The notes under the pieces: model-generated
Databases searched by the model: none
What the model saw: only the letters and a program-made list of their open reading frames with translations
What the model was told of the DNA's origin: nothing
In this document: in pieces, positions 9,155 to 19,100 of the stretch
Layout of the letters: every line of letters starts with the position of its first letter
Numbering within the stretch: the first letter of the stretch is position 1
Position numbers and translations under genes: made by a program
Assembly (NCBI GenBank): GCA_019694795.1
Contig: JAIBBF010000014.1
Location: 1-62,402 of the forward strand
DNA from: Flavobacteriales bacterium
GTDB taxonomy: Bacteria > Bacteroidota > Bacteroidia > Flavobacteriales_D > UBA2798
Reading direction: 5' to 3'
Length of the DNA: 62,402 nucleotides

Positions 9155-9226
9155 GGGTTTAATTTTTGTCTAAACTAGCTAAAAAGCATGTTTCTACCCA
9201 ATAAAAAAGCGGAAAATACTGGAATC

Positions 9227-9928
9227 TTAACGAAAAATTTCTTCCACCACAGCCAGCGATTTCAATTGACCAAAATCAGGGATGTGGATCCTTAGATACT
9301 CTACAAGGGCATGAAGTAAAAATTTCCGATTGGCCGGATTAATTTTGTGGGAAGCGCTCTCATCAAATAAATCATCAAATTCCTTGGCTATTTCACCTTC
9401 CAAAAACAAATTGTGTAAAGGACGATTGGGGACAAAAGAGCCCGCCTGTAAATCGAAATAAATATCACCCGTGTGATAACTTCCATTGGGAAAAAACCCT
9501 AAATAAGCCGATAAGTGGGCGATAAAATGTAAATGAGAATCGGGGTCGAAATCTGCCAAATCGAAGTGCTGCAACCACTCCCTGAAAAACAAATAAAGAT
9601 CCGGCTGTGGTGGTGCATGCTTTAAGCATTTCAATAAAATTTCATTGAGAAACATCACCACGGTGTTACGCAAAACATCGCGCCCAATATTGTGGTATGA
9701 AATGTTCAACCGGATTTCCCGGCATGTATGCATTTCCTGTTTTACTTCTTTCCAGGAAACCAATTCCAGTAATGCCAATGGCTCAAATAATCCGGAACGC
9801 CGGTGTTTCTTACTGAGACGATGATAATAACTCTGTAAACCCTCGTTGAGTGTAAAGACTTTTAGAATGACACCATTATCGGAATGCTGTATCGTTTGTA
9901 GTAGCAACCCCTCGTCCTTATAGAGCAT
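9227..9928 (-). CDS. recO: DNA repair protein RecO
   Basis: 233 residues. The N-terminal OB-fold begins with the characteristic RecO pattern (EGLLLQTIQHSDNGVILKVFT..EGLQSYY), followed by the helical domain (about residues 80-230) with LNEILLKCLKHAPPQPDLYLFF and HFIAHLSAYLGFFP. The zinc-finger cysteines found in some RecO proteins are absent, as is common in Bacteroidota. RecO loads RecA on SSB-coated DNA together with RecR in recombinational repair. It lies 59 bases downstream of porZ, a pairing I recall from other Bacteroidota genomes. Confidence 0.88.
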   Translation of the reverse strand: MLYKDEGLLLQTIQHSDNGVILKVFTLNEGLQSYYHRLSKKHRRSGLFEPLALLELVSWKEVKQEMHTCREIRLNISYHNIGRDVLRNTVVMFLNEILLKCLKHAPPQPDLYLFFREWLQHFDLADFDPDSHLHFIAHLSAYLGFFPNGSYHTGDIYFDLQAGSFVPNRPLHNLFLEGEIAKEFDDLFDESASHKINPANRKFLLHALVEYLRIHIPDFGQLKSLAVVEEIFR

Positions 9929-9987
9929 GTCACAAATATACCTTCTCCCACTGAAAGAAGAAATAAGCTAAGAAAAAACTAACACAA

Positions 9988-12339
9988 CTAGTTGATAAAC
10001 AATATTTTAGCCACTGCTTTGCCGGAACCCTCCGGACCACGTGTTAAGACGGTGTAAACGCCAGAGGCTACGCGTTCACCTTTGAGATTTTTACCATCCC
10101 AAATGGCTTGACCTCCTTCACTCTTGGTTACAAAAACGACATTCCCGGCGATATCGGTAATTTTTACATCCGTGTCTCTATCCAAGCCCTTAATGGCAAT
10201 GATGCCCGTATAATCCGGTCGAACGGGGTTTGGAAAAGCATATACCGAATCGAAAGGAACTTTTTCCATAGTCGCCGTACCGCGATAGGAAACGATGCCT
10301 TGCGATGTGGCAAAATAAACTTCGCCGTTGCTATGGTCAATTTCAATATCGTTGACCTGGTTCGATAAAAGGGGACTATTATCCTTAGTAAAATGCTGAA
10401 GCTGTTCTGTACCATCGGCCGACATCAGATAAACGCCTGAACCATCGGTGCCAATCCATTTTCGGTTTGCACCATCTACAGCAATGGCAGTAATTACTTC
10501 AGTTTCGAGCAGAATTTGAATATTTCCGTCTTGTTCAATTAAAATTTGCTGGGCATCAAAGTTTCCTCCGTTGAAGTAAGCATCCTGAGAATAAACTACG
10601 GCAATACCAGCTCCGGTACCAATCCAGATTTCATCGTCGAGATCTTCGGCTACGCAATACACATCGGTACTAGGTAAATTTCCAGAACCACTTCCGGAAC
10701 TATACATGAAGTACTGATCATCCGAGCCGTTATTGATCGTGCCTTTATCGTCCCACAATAGAAGTCCGCCGGTTTGTGTCGTTGTGGGTATAGCCACCCA
10801 CTTGTAGGTAAAATTTTTGCTGCAAACAATTTTTCGAAATACACGGTTATCTGCCACAGCTCCGAGGTCGTAAGAAACAAAAGATCCGTCGGCCTTTCTA
10901 CAAGCAAAGGGTTTGTTCACATTGGCAATACCCATCCAAAGATTTCCATCCTCATCAAATGTTAATGCCGTAATACCACAGTAACCCGGGCGAGCCGACC
11001 ATTGAGGTAAAATGGAGTTTTTCTCATCGTAACAATTCAGCACCTCCCCATTTCGCATCTCGACCAATCCGAAGAAGGACATCGATCCGCCGAACACGTG
11101 GCCGGGATCATTGGGGTCGATAGCAACCGCCATAAAATCGAAAAGAGAATCCTGGCCAAGATAATTATCGGGATCAGAAAAGGTTTTGCGGGTTTGCCAA
11201 ATCCCGTTTGTACGGCCCGAAATAAAATCATTGTTGTAGGAGTTTAACCATGCGGCACCATAAACCACTCCAGGTGCTACCCAAACGTTTCCATCGCTAA
11301 TCGCTAAATCCTGCGAAGAAGCAGATCGGGGTCCATCCGGACAAATCGGAGAATTTTCCCAGGTGTTAAGTGCCTTCACCAAACCTTCATTTCTATCGGC
11401 AATCCAGTAGTGGTTCCCGCCAAAAACCGTTTGCAAAGGTTGTGGTCCACCCTGCACATAATCGAAAATGTTCATCACCTGGGTAAAGGAAGCGTCATAA
11501 GATTCGATGGAGAAGTTAAACGAAAAGATCAATTGAGCAGAGGAGACATCCATCGACCGCACCCCTTTTCCGGCGATTGCGGGGACATTCACCCAACCAG
11601 CTCCTGCATTCCGATAAACAGAATCGTGATCAAATTGACTGCTCTGCCACACAGCCACTACCTCGTTGTTGAAGGTGGCAATCTCTGAAATCACAGAATC
11701 ACGTACCCCAACTGGAAGCGTGTTGTCCTTTGTCCAGGAAGTATAATCCGTTAAAAAAGGATTTTGCAAATAGGCTTTGTATACACCCTTTTCGGTAGCC
11801 GCAAAAAGAGAATCGGAACGGATGGTCAACGCGTTTACCTTAACGGATGTTCCGGATGGAGCAAGGTAATAGGTCTCCTTTACCTCCTTTCGGTTGAGGT
11901 CAAGAACCACGATTCCAAAACCGGTGGACAAATAGGCATATCCCGATGAAGGGTAAATATGATAAATGGTTTTATCGCCAATGATGCTGCTACGTTTGAT
12001 ATCGGATAAGTTCGTGGTGGACAAAGCAGAGGGGTCAATCAAATCCACATTACCATTCGAATATCCTACAACCAATGTATTTGTGCCAGCATCGAATGCA
12101 AGGGAACTGATACCAATATCCGAAAGCAGATTTACCTTACTTAAGCGGCTCACAGAATTATCATCCTGGTCAAAACAAAACAAAGCATTACCCCCGCTGC
12201 AAAACACCCTGGACCCTGTATACGCCACAGCGCTACCACTGGCATAGGGCAGGTGATCCCTCCATTGTCCGATTGAAGGGGTTTGAGCAGAGGCTAAAAA
12301 AGGAAGCCAAAGCAGAGAAAAAAGCACAAAACGAATCAT
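9988..12339 (-). CDS. porZ: type IX secretion system attachment-complex protein PorZ
   Basis: 783 residues: signal peptide (1-18), then two consecutive beta-propeller domains made of regulator-propeller-like blades, and a C-terminal FlgD-like/T9SS sorting domain from about residue 695 (FPNPVRPDYTGIIAIKGL to the end). The N-terminus (SIGQWRDHLPYASGSAVA.....FCSGGNALF) and the VVGYSNGNVDLID blade match the pattern I know for PorZ. In Porphyromonas, PorZ is part of the surface attachment complex with PorU, PorV and PorQ and binds A-LPS for cargo anchoring. It is probably co-transcribed with recO. Its promoter region contains a palindrome (12377-12392). Confidence 0.82.
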   Translation of the reverse strand: MIRFVLFSLLWLPFLASAQTPSIGQWRDHLPYASGSAVAYTGSRVFCSGGNALFCFDQDDNSVSRLSKVNLLSDIGISSLAFDAGTNTLVVGYSNGNVDLIDPSALSTTNLSDIKRSSIIGDKTIYHIYPSSGYAYLSTGFGIVVLDLNRKEVKETYYLAPSGTSVKVNALTIRSDSLFAATEKGVYKAYLQNPFLTDYTSWTKDNTLPVGVRDSVISEIATFNNEVVAVWQSSQFDHDSVYRNAGAGWVNVPAIAGKGVRSMDVSSAQLIFSFNFSIESYDASFTQVMNIFDYVQGGPQPLQTVFGGNHYWIADRNEGLVKALNTWENSPICPDGPRSASSQDLAISDGNVWVAPGVVYGAAWLNSYNNDFISGRTNGIWQTRKTFSDPDNYLGQDSLFDFMAVAIDPNDPGHVFGGSMSFFGLVEMRNGEVLNCYDEKNSILPQWSARPGYCGITALTFDEDGNLWMGIANVNKPFACRKADGSFVSYDLGAVADNRVFRKIVCSKNFTYKWVAIPTTTQTGGLLLWDDKGTINNGSDDQYFMYSSGSGSGNLPSTDVYCVAEDLDDEIWIGTGAGIAVVYSQDAYFNGGNFDAQQILIEQDGNIQILLETEVITAIAVDGANRKWIGTDGSGVYLMSADGTEQLQHFTKDNSPLLSNQVNDIEIDHSNGEVYFATSQGIVSYRGTATMEKVPFDSVYAFPNPVRPDYTGIIAIKGLDRDTDVKITDIAGNVVFVTKSEGGQAIWDGKNLKGERVASGVYTVLTRGPEGSGKAVAKILFIN

Positions 12340-12360
12340 GAAAATCTCTTTTTCAGAGAA

Positions 12361-12392
12361 CGAAAATAGTAGGCCTTTGGTATTTATACCAA
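12361..12392 (-). promoter_or_regulatory. candidate porZ promoter with operator-like palindrome
   Basis: On the minus strand a -7-like element TATTTTCG (12368-12361, one mismatch from TAnnTTTG) lies 21 bases before the porZ start. The palindrome TTGGTAT-2-ATACCAA (12377-12392) sits just upstream and contains a TTG at the -33 position with a 21-base spacer. An inverted repeat covering the -33 region is a plausible regulator site, but no regulator is identified. Confidence 0.4.
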
Positions 12393-12459
12393 TGAAAATA
12401 GGGCAATGTGGACAAGTATTAATAAGTCAGAAATCCACAAAACACACTCGATTATGAAC

Positions 12460-12486
12460 AAAAAATCCCGCATTACGCGGGATCTT
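12460..12486 (-). terminator. terminator of the DUF4175-mnmG operon
   Basis: A perfect 7-bp stem ATCCCGC (12465-12471) / GCGGGAT (12477-12483) with a 5-base loop. On the minus strand it is followed by a T-run. It starts just after the methyltransferase stop codon. Confidence 0.8.
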
Positions 12487-13365
12487 TTAAGCTTGTTTTT
12501 TGAAGATATAAATCTGACTCGACCAGGCATCCGGAACACGCCGGGCATTTCTGTTCGACTTCCATCCCTGCCAAAATCCCTTTAACACACCACCGCCTTT
12601 TATCTTTTCACTAAGCATCGAAACATAATAAGCATCATACTTCATAGGCAAGGTTTCAATGCACCGAAAGCCATGCTTCTCAAAAAGGCGACGTAAAACA
12701 GATGGACTAAAGTGATAGAGGTGACGAGGAACATCATATGCCGCCCAGTGCTCCTTGTAATGCGCGGCATCAGCAGATGCAGGGTTGGGAACAGCGATTA
12801 ATAAGGCACCATCATCTGCCAACAAAGACTTCAGTTTTTCAATATCTGAATTCAACTCGGGCAGATGTTCTAATACATGCCAGAGCGTAATCATGTCAAA
12901 TCCTTTTTCTAGCCCTTGCAATTCATCCCTGCTCAAGGCCTGAATTCCGTTAAGCTCCTTTGCTAATTTACGGGCATCTGGATCCGGCTCAAGACCCAAA
13001 ACATCGAACCCACCAGCTCTTGCTGCGGCCAAAAAATGTCCGGTTCCACATCCAAAATCCAATAATTTTTTACCCTTTGAAACACGAGAAATCAATGATA
13101 CCTTTTGTTTCAGTGTCCTTTTTCGAACCTTTTGATACAAGAAATTGATGAGTCCCTTTTTTGAAGAAGTGTGCGAAACATATGATTCAGCCTTGTAGTA
13201 ATTCCCCAACACATTCAGCTCCGGGATAGGATTAGTGAAGAGAAAGCCACAGGTCGTACAGCTTACAATAGGGAATGATTCCCCGCTTACGGTATGATCC
13301 TTACAAGTTAAAAAAAGGGAAAAGTCATGCCCATCGCATACAGGGCAGCGAGAAATGTTTAGCAT
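12487..13365 (-). CDS. class I SAM-dependent methyltransferase with zinc-ribbon N-terminus
   Basis: 292 residues. The N-terminus has paired cysteines C7-x2-C10 and C36-x2-C39 (CPVC, CTTC), which look like a zinc ribbon. The Rossmann methyltransferase domain follows with SAM motif I LLDFGCGTGH at 101-110, an acidic residue in GLEPD, and motif IV-like LWHVLEHLP. This is the architecture of bacterial methyltransferases often acting on surface sugars or quinone-like small molecules; the substrate is unknown. It is the last gene of the minus-strand operon, 33 bases after mnmG, and the gap contains a parS site 6 bases upstream of the ATG. Confidence 0.85.
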   Translation of the reverse strand: MLNISRCPVCDGHDFSLFLTCKDHTVSGESFPIVSCTTCGFLFTNPIPELNVLGNYYKAESYVSHTSSKKGLINFLYQKVRKRTLKQKVSLISRVSKGKKLLDFGCGTGHFLAAARAGGFDVLGLEPDPDARKLAKELNGIQALSRDELQGLEKGFDMITLWHVLEHLPELNSDIEKLKSLLADDGALLIAVPNPASADAAHYKEHWAAYDVPRHLYHFSPSVLRRLFEKHGFRCIETLPMKYDAYYVSMLSEKIKGGGVLKGFWQGWKSNRNARRVPDAWSSQIYIFKKQA

Positions 13366-13371
13366 CAGTTG

Positions 13372-13387
13372 TGTTTCACGTGGAACA
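13372..13387. promoter_or_regulatory. parS site (ParB-binding), copy 1
   Basis: TGTTTCACGTGGAACA: a 16-bp near-palindrome centred on CACGTG. Its reverse complement, TGTTCCACGTGAAACA, fits the bacterial parS consensus TGTTnCACGTGAAACA at every position. It lies in the 33-base gap between mnmG and the methyltransferase. Copy 2 at the other end of mnmG is the same sequence in the opposite orientation. Confidence 0.85.
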
Positions 13388-13398
13388 AATCGGGACTA

Positions 13399-15282
13399 TT
13401 AACGCCCCAAATATATCATCAAAATGGATATGTCGGCCGGAGAAATTCCGCTAATTCGGGATGCTTGTCCTAATGTCTTTGGACGAATCTTAATCAGTTT
13501 CTCTTTAGCCTCTGAAGAAAGAGATCCTAATTTAGAGAAGTCAAGATCCTCATGCAAAAGGATATCTTCCAGCTTAAGCATCTTATTGGCCAGCTCTTCT
13601 TCTTTCTCGATATAACCCTCGTACTTGATTTGAATCTCGGCTTGCTCTACACACAGCTTGCGTTGATCTGATGGGATCGTATTTAAAAAGTCCTGTAGAG
13701 AAGGGGAGGCGTTTTCAATATCGGAGAATTGGATTTGGGGACGACTAAGCACGCTCTGCATCTTTACCTTTTGACGGAGTTCGTCCGTCTCCAACTCCTT
13801 AAGTCGGGGATTAATTTCCTCCGGAGCTATACTTTCTTTTTTAATAAAGCGGACGATATCTGCTGTATGTTTTTGCTTCTTTTCCACTTCACGCATCCTG
13901 TCTTCTTTAGCCAGGCCCATCTCAAAAGCTCTTGGGGTTAACCTCAAATCGGCATTGTCTTGCCTTAACAAGATCCTGAATTCCGCCCTGGAGGTAAACA
14001 TTCGGTAGGGCTCTTCTGTACCCTTTGTAATTAAATCATCTATTAAAACGCCGATGTATGCTTCGGAGCGTTGAAGTATAAATGGATCTTTATCGTTGAT
14101 TTTTAAATGCGCATTTATTCCCGCCATCAATCCCTGGCAAGCCGCTTCTTCATAGCCGGTAGTACCATTGATTTGTCCGGCAAAATATAAATGCTCAACC
14201 AGCTTTGTTTCTAAGGTGTGCTTTAATTGGGTAGGAGGGAAGTAATCGTATTCAATGGCGTAACCCGGGCGAAACATCTTGGCATTTTCGAATCCAGGGA
14301 TTCTTTTTAAAGCAGCATACTGAACATCCTCCGGCAAAGAAGTAGAGAATCCGTTGACATAAATCTCTACTGTATTCCAACCTTCAGGTTCAACGAAAAT
14401 TTGGTGACGCTCCCTTTGGGCAAAACGATTTACTTTATCTTCTATTGAAGGGCAATACCTGGGACCCGTACTCTGAATGGCGCCATTAAACATTGGCGAG
14501 CGATCAAATCCGGAACGCAGGATATCATGTACAATGTCGTTGGTATAGGACATATAACAAGAAAGCTGTCGTTCTAATGGACGCGTGCTATTGCTATAAC
14601 TGAACTTACCCGGATTGAAATCGCCGGGTTGTTCTTCCATTTTAGAATAATCAAGCGTGCGACCATCGATTCGGGGAGGTGTACCTGTTTTCATTCGGCC
14701 AGCCTCAAAGCCCAATTGAACCAAATCCTCAGTAATTCCAAAAGCGGCCTTTTCACCCATTCGTCCACCACCAAATTGCTTTTCACCTACGTGAATTAAT
14801 CCATTCAAAAATGTACCATTGGTTAAAACCACCGCTCTGGAACGAACCTCCATTCCCATGCCGGTTTTTATGCCGACCACCTTATTCCCTTCCACAATCA
14901 GACCAGATACCATGTCCTGCCAAAAATCAACATTAGGGGTTTGCTCAAGTAATTGTCGCCAGGTTTCGGAAAACAACTGACGATCGTTTTGAGATCTTGG
15001 ACTCCACATGGCCGGCCCCTTAGAAAGGTTTAGCATTTTGAACTGGATGGCGGAACGGTCGGAAACAATTCCCGAGTAGCCCCCCAGGGCGTCCACTTCC
15101 CGAACAATTTGCCCTTTTGCAATTCCACCCATGGCAGGATTGCAGGACATTTGTCCAATAGTTTGCATGTTCATTGTAACCAGCAGGACCCTGGATCCTA
15201 AATTGGCAGCAGCGGCAGCAGCTTCACAACCGGCATGACCGGCACCAACTACTATAATGTCGTATTGAGGTAATATTTGCAT
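13399..15282 (-). CDS. mnmG: tRNA uridine-5-carboxymethylaminomethyl synthesis enzyme MnmG (GidA)
   Basis: 627 residues, the usual family length. The N-terminal FAD-binding motif is [12 protein letters not shown] (residues 11-22), with the conserved [11 protein letters not shown] segment soon after. The GTPPRIDG and GTTGYEEAA blocks and the C-terminal helical domain that meets MnmE are present. With MnmE it builds the cmnm5 modification at U34 of tRNAs, using FAD, NADH, folate and GTP. It is flanked on both sides by parS sites, the upstream one 2 bases before the start codon. The gene lies in an operon after ybeY. mnmG/gidA is an origin-linked gene in many bacteria, in keeping with the parS sites. 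Confidence 0.96.
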   Translation of the reverse strand: MQILPQYDIIVVGAGHAGCEAAAAAANLGSRVLLVTMNMQTIGQMSCNPAMGGIAKGQIVREVDALGGYSGIVSDRSAIQFKMLNLSKGPAMWSPRSQNDRQLFSETWRQLLEQTPNVDFWQDMVSGLIVEGNKVVGIKTGMGMEVRSRAVVLTNGTFLNGLIHVGEKQFGGGRMGEKAAFGITEDLVQLGFEAGRMKTGTPPRIDGRTLDYSKMEEQPGDFNPGKFSYSNSTRPLERQLSCYMSYTNDIVHDILRSGFDRSPMFNGAIQSTGPRYCPSIEDKVNRFAQRERHQIFVEPEGWNTVEIYVNGFSTSLPEDVQYAALKRIPGFENAKMFRPGYAIEYDYFPPTQLKHTLETKLVEHLYFAGQINGTTGYEEAACQGLMAGINAHLKINDKDPFILQRSEAYIGVLIDDLITKGTEEPYRMFTSRAEFRILLRQDNADLRLTPRAFEMGLAKEDRMREVEKKQKHTADIVRFIKKESIAPEEINPRLKELETDELRQKVKMQSVLSRPQIQFSDIENASPSLQDFLNTIPSDQRKLCVEQAEIQIKYEGYIEKEEELANKMLKLEDILLHEDLDFSKLGSLSSEAKEKLIKIRPKTLGQASRISGISPADISILMIYLGR

Positions 15283-15284
15283 GA

Positions 15285-15300
15285 TGTTCCACGTGAAACA
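15285..15300. promoter_or_regulatory. parS site (ParB-binding), copy 2
   Basis: TGTTCCACGTGAAACA matches the consensus TGTTnCACGTGAAACA at all defined positions. It fills the 18-base gap between the ybeY stop codon and the mnmG start codon, so it sits inside the operon's transcribed region. It is the exact reverse complement of copy 1, 1.9 kb away. Confidence 0.87.
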
Positions 15301-15726
15301 TTAAAGGACCAACTTCCGGAGATAGGTGTTCTCTTTTTTGGTCATTAATTCTTTATCTGTCTTCCTTTTATCTTTATATCCGCATAAATGAAGAACACCG
15401 TGTATCATCACCCGGTGCAATTCTTTTTCTGTACTTACTTTGAATGTTCTAGCATTTTCAATTACCCGATCTAAACTAATCATTAAATCTCCGCTAACTT
15501 TCTGATTATCAGTGTATTGAAAAGTAATGATGTCAGTATAATAATCGTGTTGAAGAAATTGGCGGTTTACTTCTAATAGTTGATCATCGCTACAAAGGAC
15601 AATAGTAATTGTTCCGCACATCAACTTTTCTGTTTCGATGGCGGATTTAATCCAAGAGCTAAGCTCCCTTTTGTGTTTTAAGCGATAGCCGGAATAATTG
15701 GACTGAAATGAAATTTTACCTGCCAC
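15301..15726 (-). CDS. ybeY: endoribonuclease YbeY
   Basis: 141 residues with the YbeY signature: central strand TDIITFQY, SGDLMISLDRV, and the metal-binding helix VMIHGVLHLCGYKD. The usual zinc site is H-x3-H-x5-H; here the first two are H109 and H113, but the third position (119) is Asp. YbeY is a single-strand-specific RNase involved in 16S rRNA 3'-end maturation and ribosome quality control. It starts 5 bases after the RsbW-like gene stop and is followed by a parS site and mnmG. The protein ends shortly after the helix (KKENTYLRKLVL). Confidence 0.9.
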   Translation of the reverse strand: MAGKISFQSNYSGYRLKHKRELSSWIKSAIETEKLMCGTITIVLCSDDQLLEVNRQFLQHDYYTDIITFQYTDNQKVSGDLMISLDRVIENARTFKVSTEKELHRVMIHGVLHLCGYKDKRKTDKELMTKKENTYLRKLVL

Positions 15727-15731
15727 GGGTA

Positions 15732-16157
15732 TTAATTGGCAGAAGCCTTAAATTTTAGTTCAACGCGTTTACCCTGATTGGTAAAGGTAACTTCATCGGC
15801 GAGGTTCTTCATTAGAAAAACACCTCTGCCATTTGGCTTTTCAAGATTGGCCGGATCGGTGGGATCGGGGAGGTGTTGGAAATCGAATCCGTCTCCTTCA
15901 TCTTCTACAACGAAACTCAAACCGGTTTCTTTATTCTCGAAAGTGAGCGTGATGTTCTTTGAAGGATCTTGTTTATTACCGTGCAAAATAGCGTTGTTTA
16001 CTGCCTCGGTAAGGGCAATAAGAATATTGCCATAATGATCTTCGTTAACCTTGAATTCCTCACAAACCTTGTCGATCATTTTTTCTACCAACGAAAGATT
16101 TTCGATTCTTGAAGGAAAATTAATCTCTTTCACCGGTCTAGCGTAAGCCTGCTCCAT
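15732..16157 (-). CDS. RsbW-like ATP-binding protein (HATPase_c_2)
   Basis: 141 residues forming a single GHKL ATPase domain of anti-sigma-factor/serine kinase type. The N-box is LIALTEAVNNAILHGN (about 46-61), G1 is VEDEGDGFDF, and G2 is PNGRGVFLMKNLAD. RsbW-type proteins bind and phosphorylate anti-anti-sigma factors, with SpoIIE/RsbU phosphatases acting in the opposite direction. Two such phosphatases are encoded nearby (21321-23291 and 30188-33679), but I find no STAS partner in the window. It lies 3 bases downstream of DUF4175 and 5 bases upstream of ybeY in one operon. Confidence 0.87.
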   Translation of the reverse strand: MEQAYARPVKEINFPSRIENLSLVEKMIDKVCEEFKVNEDHYGNILIALTEAVNNAILHGNKQDPSKNITLTFENKETGLSFVVEDEGDGFDFQHLPDPTDPANLEKPNGRGVFLMKNLADEVTFTNQGKRVELKFKASAN

Positions 16158-16160
16158 ACT

Positions 16161-19100
16161 TTACTTTTCAATTACATTGAAATATTCATTCACGCGGTTC
16201 TTATAATATGGTGTAAGGTCGGCAGGAATAGTCCGCAACAATTCCACCTCTTTTTCTTTTTGCCTTTTATACTGCAAAAATTGAAAAGAGTTACTCAAAT
16301 CTTCATTTTTCGCTTCATTTGATTGTCTTTTTTCATCCCAATCCCTTTCCCGAAGCGCTTTTTCCGATTCCAGCAGGCGTGTAACTATGTCTTGTTGACG
16401 AAGCAGTGTTTCGCGGTTGATGTTCATATTGACGATATCCTCTTCGTTCTTCTCCATTTGTTCGGCAATCTTTTTTAATTGATTTCCTTTACCGGAACCA
16501 TCCTTATTTAATTCCGTTCCCAGCTCCTGCAGTTTCCTTCTCAAGGCTTCTTGCTGCGCAGCCATCTCGGCCAACTCTTTGCTTAATTGTCCATTTTGAC
16601 CCGGCATTCCCATTCCCGGTTTTTGACCCGGTTTTTTACCGTTTTGTTGCTGACCCTGCTGCTCTAGTTGTTTCTTTAATTGCTCGAGCGTTTTGGCGAG
16701 GTCTTCCTGCATCTTTTTAATGGACTGCACCGATTGTTCCGGGCTCTGTCCTTGTCCCTGCGGTTTGCCATCTCCGGGTTTAGGTTTTCCTTTACCGGGT
16801 TTATTACACGAACCATTCCCCGCTGCAGAACTATTCATTTGTTGTTGCATTTGTTGCAAGGCATTATCCAGCATCAGAGCAAGGTTATTGAGGGAGGTCA
16901 TTACATATTGCTGATTGGAATTAGCCTGGGGTGTTTTACGTTCACCAATATTCGAAATCGCTTCTTCCATGTTTTTATTGATGGTAACCATTTCCTGGTT
17001 GACAATACTCTGTATAGAAACCTGGCGTTTACTCAATGCAAACAAAGAATCTTCAATCACTTTGGCATCGTCCTGCAACTTGCGTTGTTGTTGTCCGAGT
17101 TTAATGTATTTTGGATCCTTAGCACTGGTTTTGGCCATCTCTTTCATCAATGCTTCCTGATCGAAAGAAAGTGTAATCAAATTCTCCAACAATGCACGGA
17201 TGGCATCCATGTCTTCAGCGTTTTGTTGCGCTTGCATACCCTGCAACATGGATTCCATTTGTTGCTGAAGTTTTTTCATTTCCTGCGAAGCGTTTTTCTG
17301 CGATTCAGACGCTTTTTTATTCTTGTTCTGATCTAGTTCTTCAGAACTCTTTTGCATTTCTTCACTAATTTTTTCCTGACTCTCTTCTGTATTTTCAAGG
17401 TTCTTTTTGTTCTCTAATTCTTCATTTAATTTGTTCAACTCCTCGAGGTCCTTTTTAATATTTTCAAACTCTTTATTTAATTCTTCCTGCCGCTTTTCAA
17501 GATTTTCCTGTGATTCTTTTTTGTCCTTGGTATCCTCTGAAAGCTTCTCCTGTTTTTCGGCCAACTCATTTAGTTTTTCGCTGATGTTTTCCATCTTCTG
17601 TTCAAACTCCATTTGTTTAAACAATTCGAGTGAGCGATCTAGTTCCTTCTCTAGTTCTTTATTCGACATTTCCATTTCCTGCATTTGCTCCTGAACCTTA
17701 TCCTTGTTCATGGCCTCCATCAGTTTTTGTAATTCGTCGTAAAGTTTTTTCATCTCATCGGTCATGATCTTATCGAACATTTCCTCGAGCTGTTTTTGTT
17801 TTTCCAATAAAGCCGGATCCATTTCGTTGAATTCGGTTTTTTGCTGGTTGTTGAGTTTGTTGTCCTGCTTAATCTGTTCAATTTGTTTCTGCAGGTTCAT
17901 CTGACGCTCCATCAGGTTTTCCAACTTGCTTTTATCCTGCCAGCCCAATTGCTTTTTCTCCAACATCTCTTGCTTGAGCAATTGCATCTCTTTATCGATC
18001 TTTTTAGCCTCTTTTAAGGCACTTTCGAGGTCTGACTTAATTTCCTTATTGTTCTTATCGGTAGAGGCGCTGATTTCCTCCAGCGTAGGCGCTTTAAAAA
18101 CCCTTGTTGCAGAACGAGTAAATTTTGGACCGTGAATTCCGTCGTTATCGTACACCACAAAATAATACTCAATCTGATCACCCGGTGAAATGCTCATGGT
18201 GGACATATCCCAATAATAGACAAAGCGATCACTGGTGTTTTGACGGGAAAAAGGAAGGTCAACCGTATGCAATTGTTTATCGGAAACCGAATCGGAACTT
18301 TCGATAAAACGATAGGCGAAACTTAATTTAGTAAACCCATAATCGTCGGAAATTTCTCCGGCAAAGAATTTACGTTTGAGCGAGGTACTATCCTGGTGTT
18401 CTTCTAATGAAATAGAAGGATACTGGTCTGCCACCACATTGAGGTAATAGTTTAACGAGTCGTTGGAACTTGTAAATTGATTTTTGGATCTCAGGCTATA
18501 GCTTCCGCTCTTTTTTAGGCGTGAATTAAACACGAATAAATCCTTTGACGATGGTTTTAAATTCAAAATGGTATCAGGTAATTGCACACGCAACTCGTCG
18601 GTATATTTTGTACGAACCAACCATTTTGCCACGGTGCCTTCGGGAACAGATAAATCACCCGAATTACTAATTGTTTTAGCACTTAATCCGGTGTACTTCG
18701 GAAATTCAAGCTGTACTTCGAATGAAATAAGACTAGGGTTAGGAAGTATTTTTACCTTGTATTCTTTAGAACTGAATCCATCGGCTGTAAAGTGAAAAGA
18801 AAAATCTTTGCTCACTTTTTTAAACGTGTATTCGAAATGCCGTTTATCTTTTTGTTGCATCAGGTAACTTTCGGTTCCTGTTACAATCCGAACCTCAGCA
18901 GGAATGCTCTCTCCTTTTAGTTCCAGTTGAACAATGTAATCGCTTTGCTCAATGGCTTCTGTTTTTTCATTGAGCAAAACAAATTCAAAAGGAGCCTGAA
19001 CTTCGAAATCGGAATTATAATTCACCAGGCGATAAGTACCTTCCTTGAGTAGTCCGGGTGCGGCAATGAACAAGGTTAATACAACGAAAACCGGAGGCAA

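Noticed and set aside
10036-10045. CACGTG core in porZ, possible parS
   Set aside because: The flanks do not fit TGTTnCACGTGAAACA; only the central hexamer is shared.
12407-12440. DnaA-box-like sequences (TTGTCCACA on minus, AAATCCACA on plus) near porZ, possible origin
   Set aside because: Only two imperfect boxes, no cluster and no AT-rich unwinding element or dnaA gene; an origin is not supported.
16680-17336. 218-codon open frame opposite the DUF4175 gene
   Set aside because: It lies antisense to the coiled-coil coding region, whose biased codons keep the other strand open; the translation looks low complexity.
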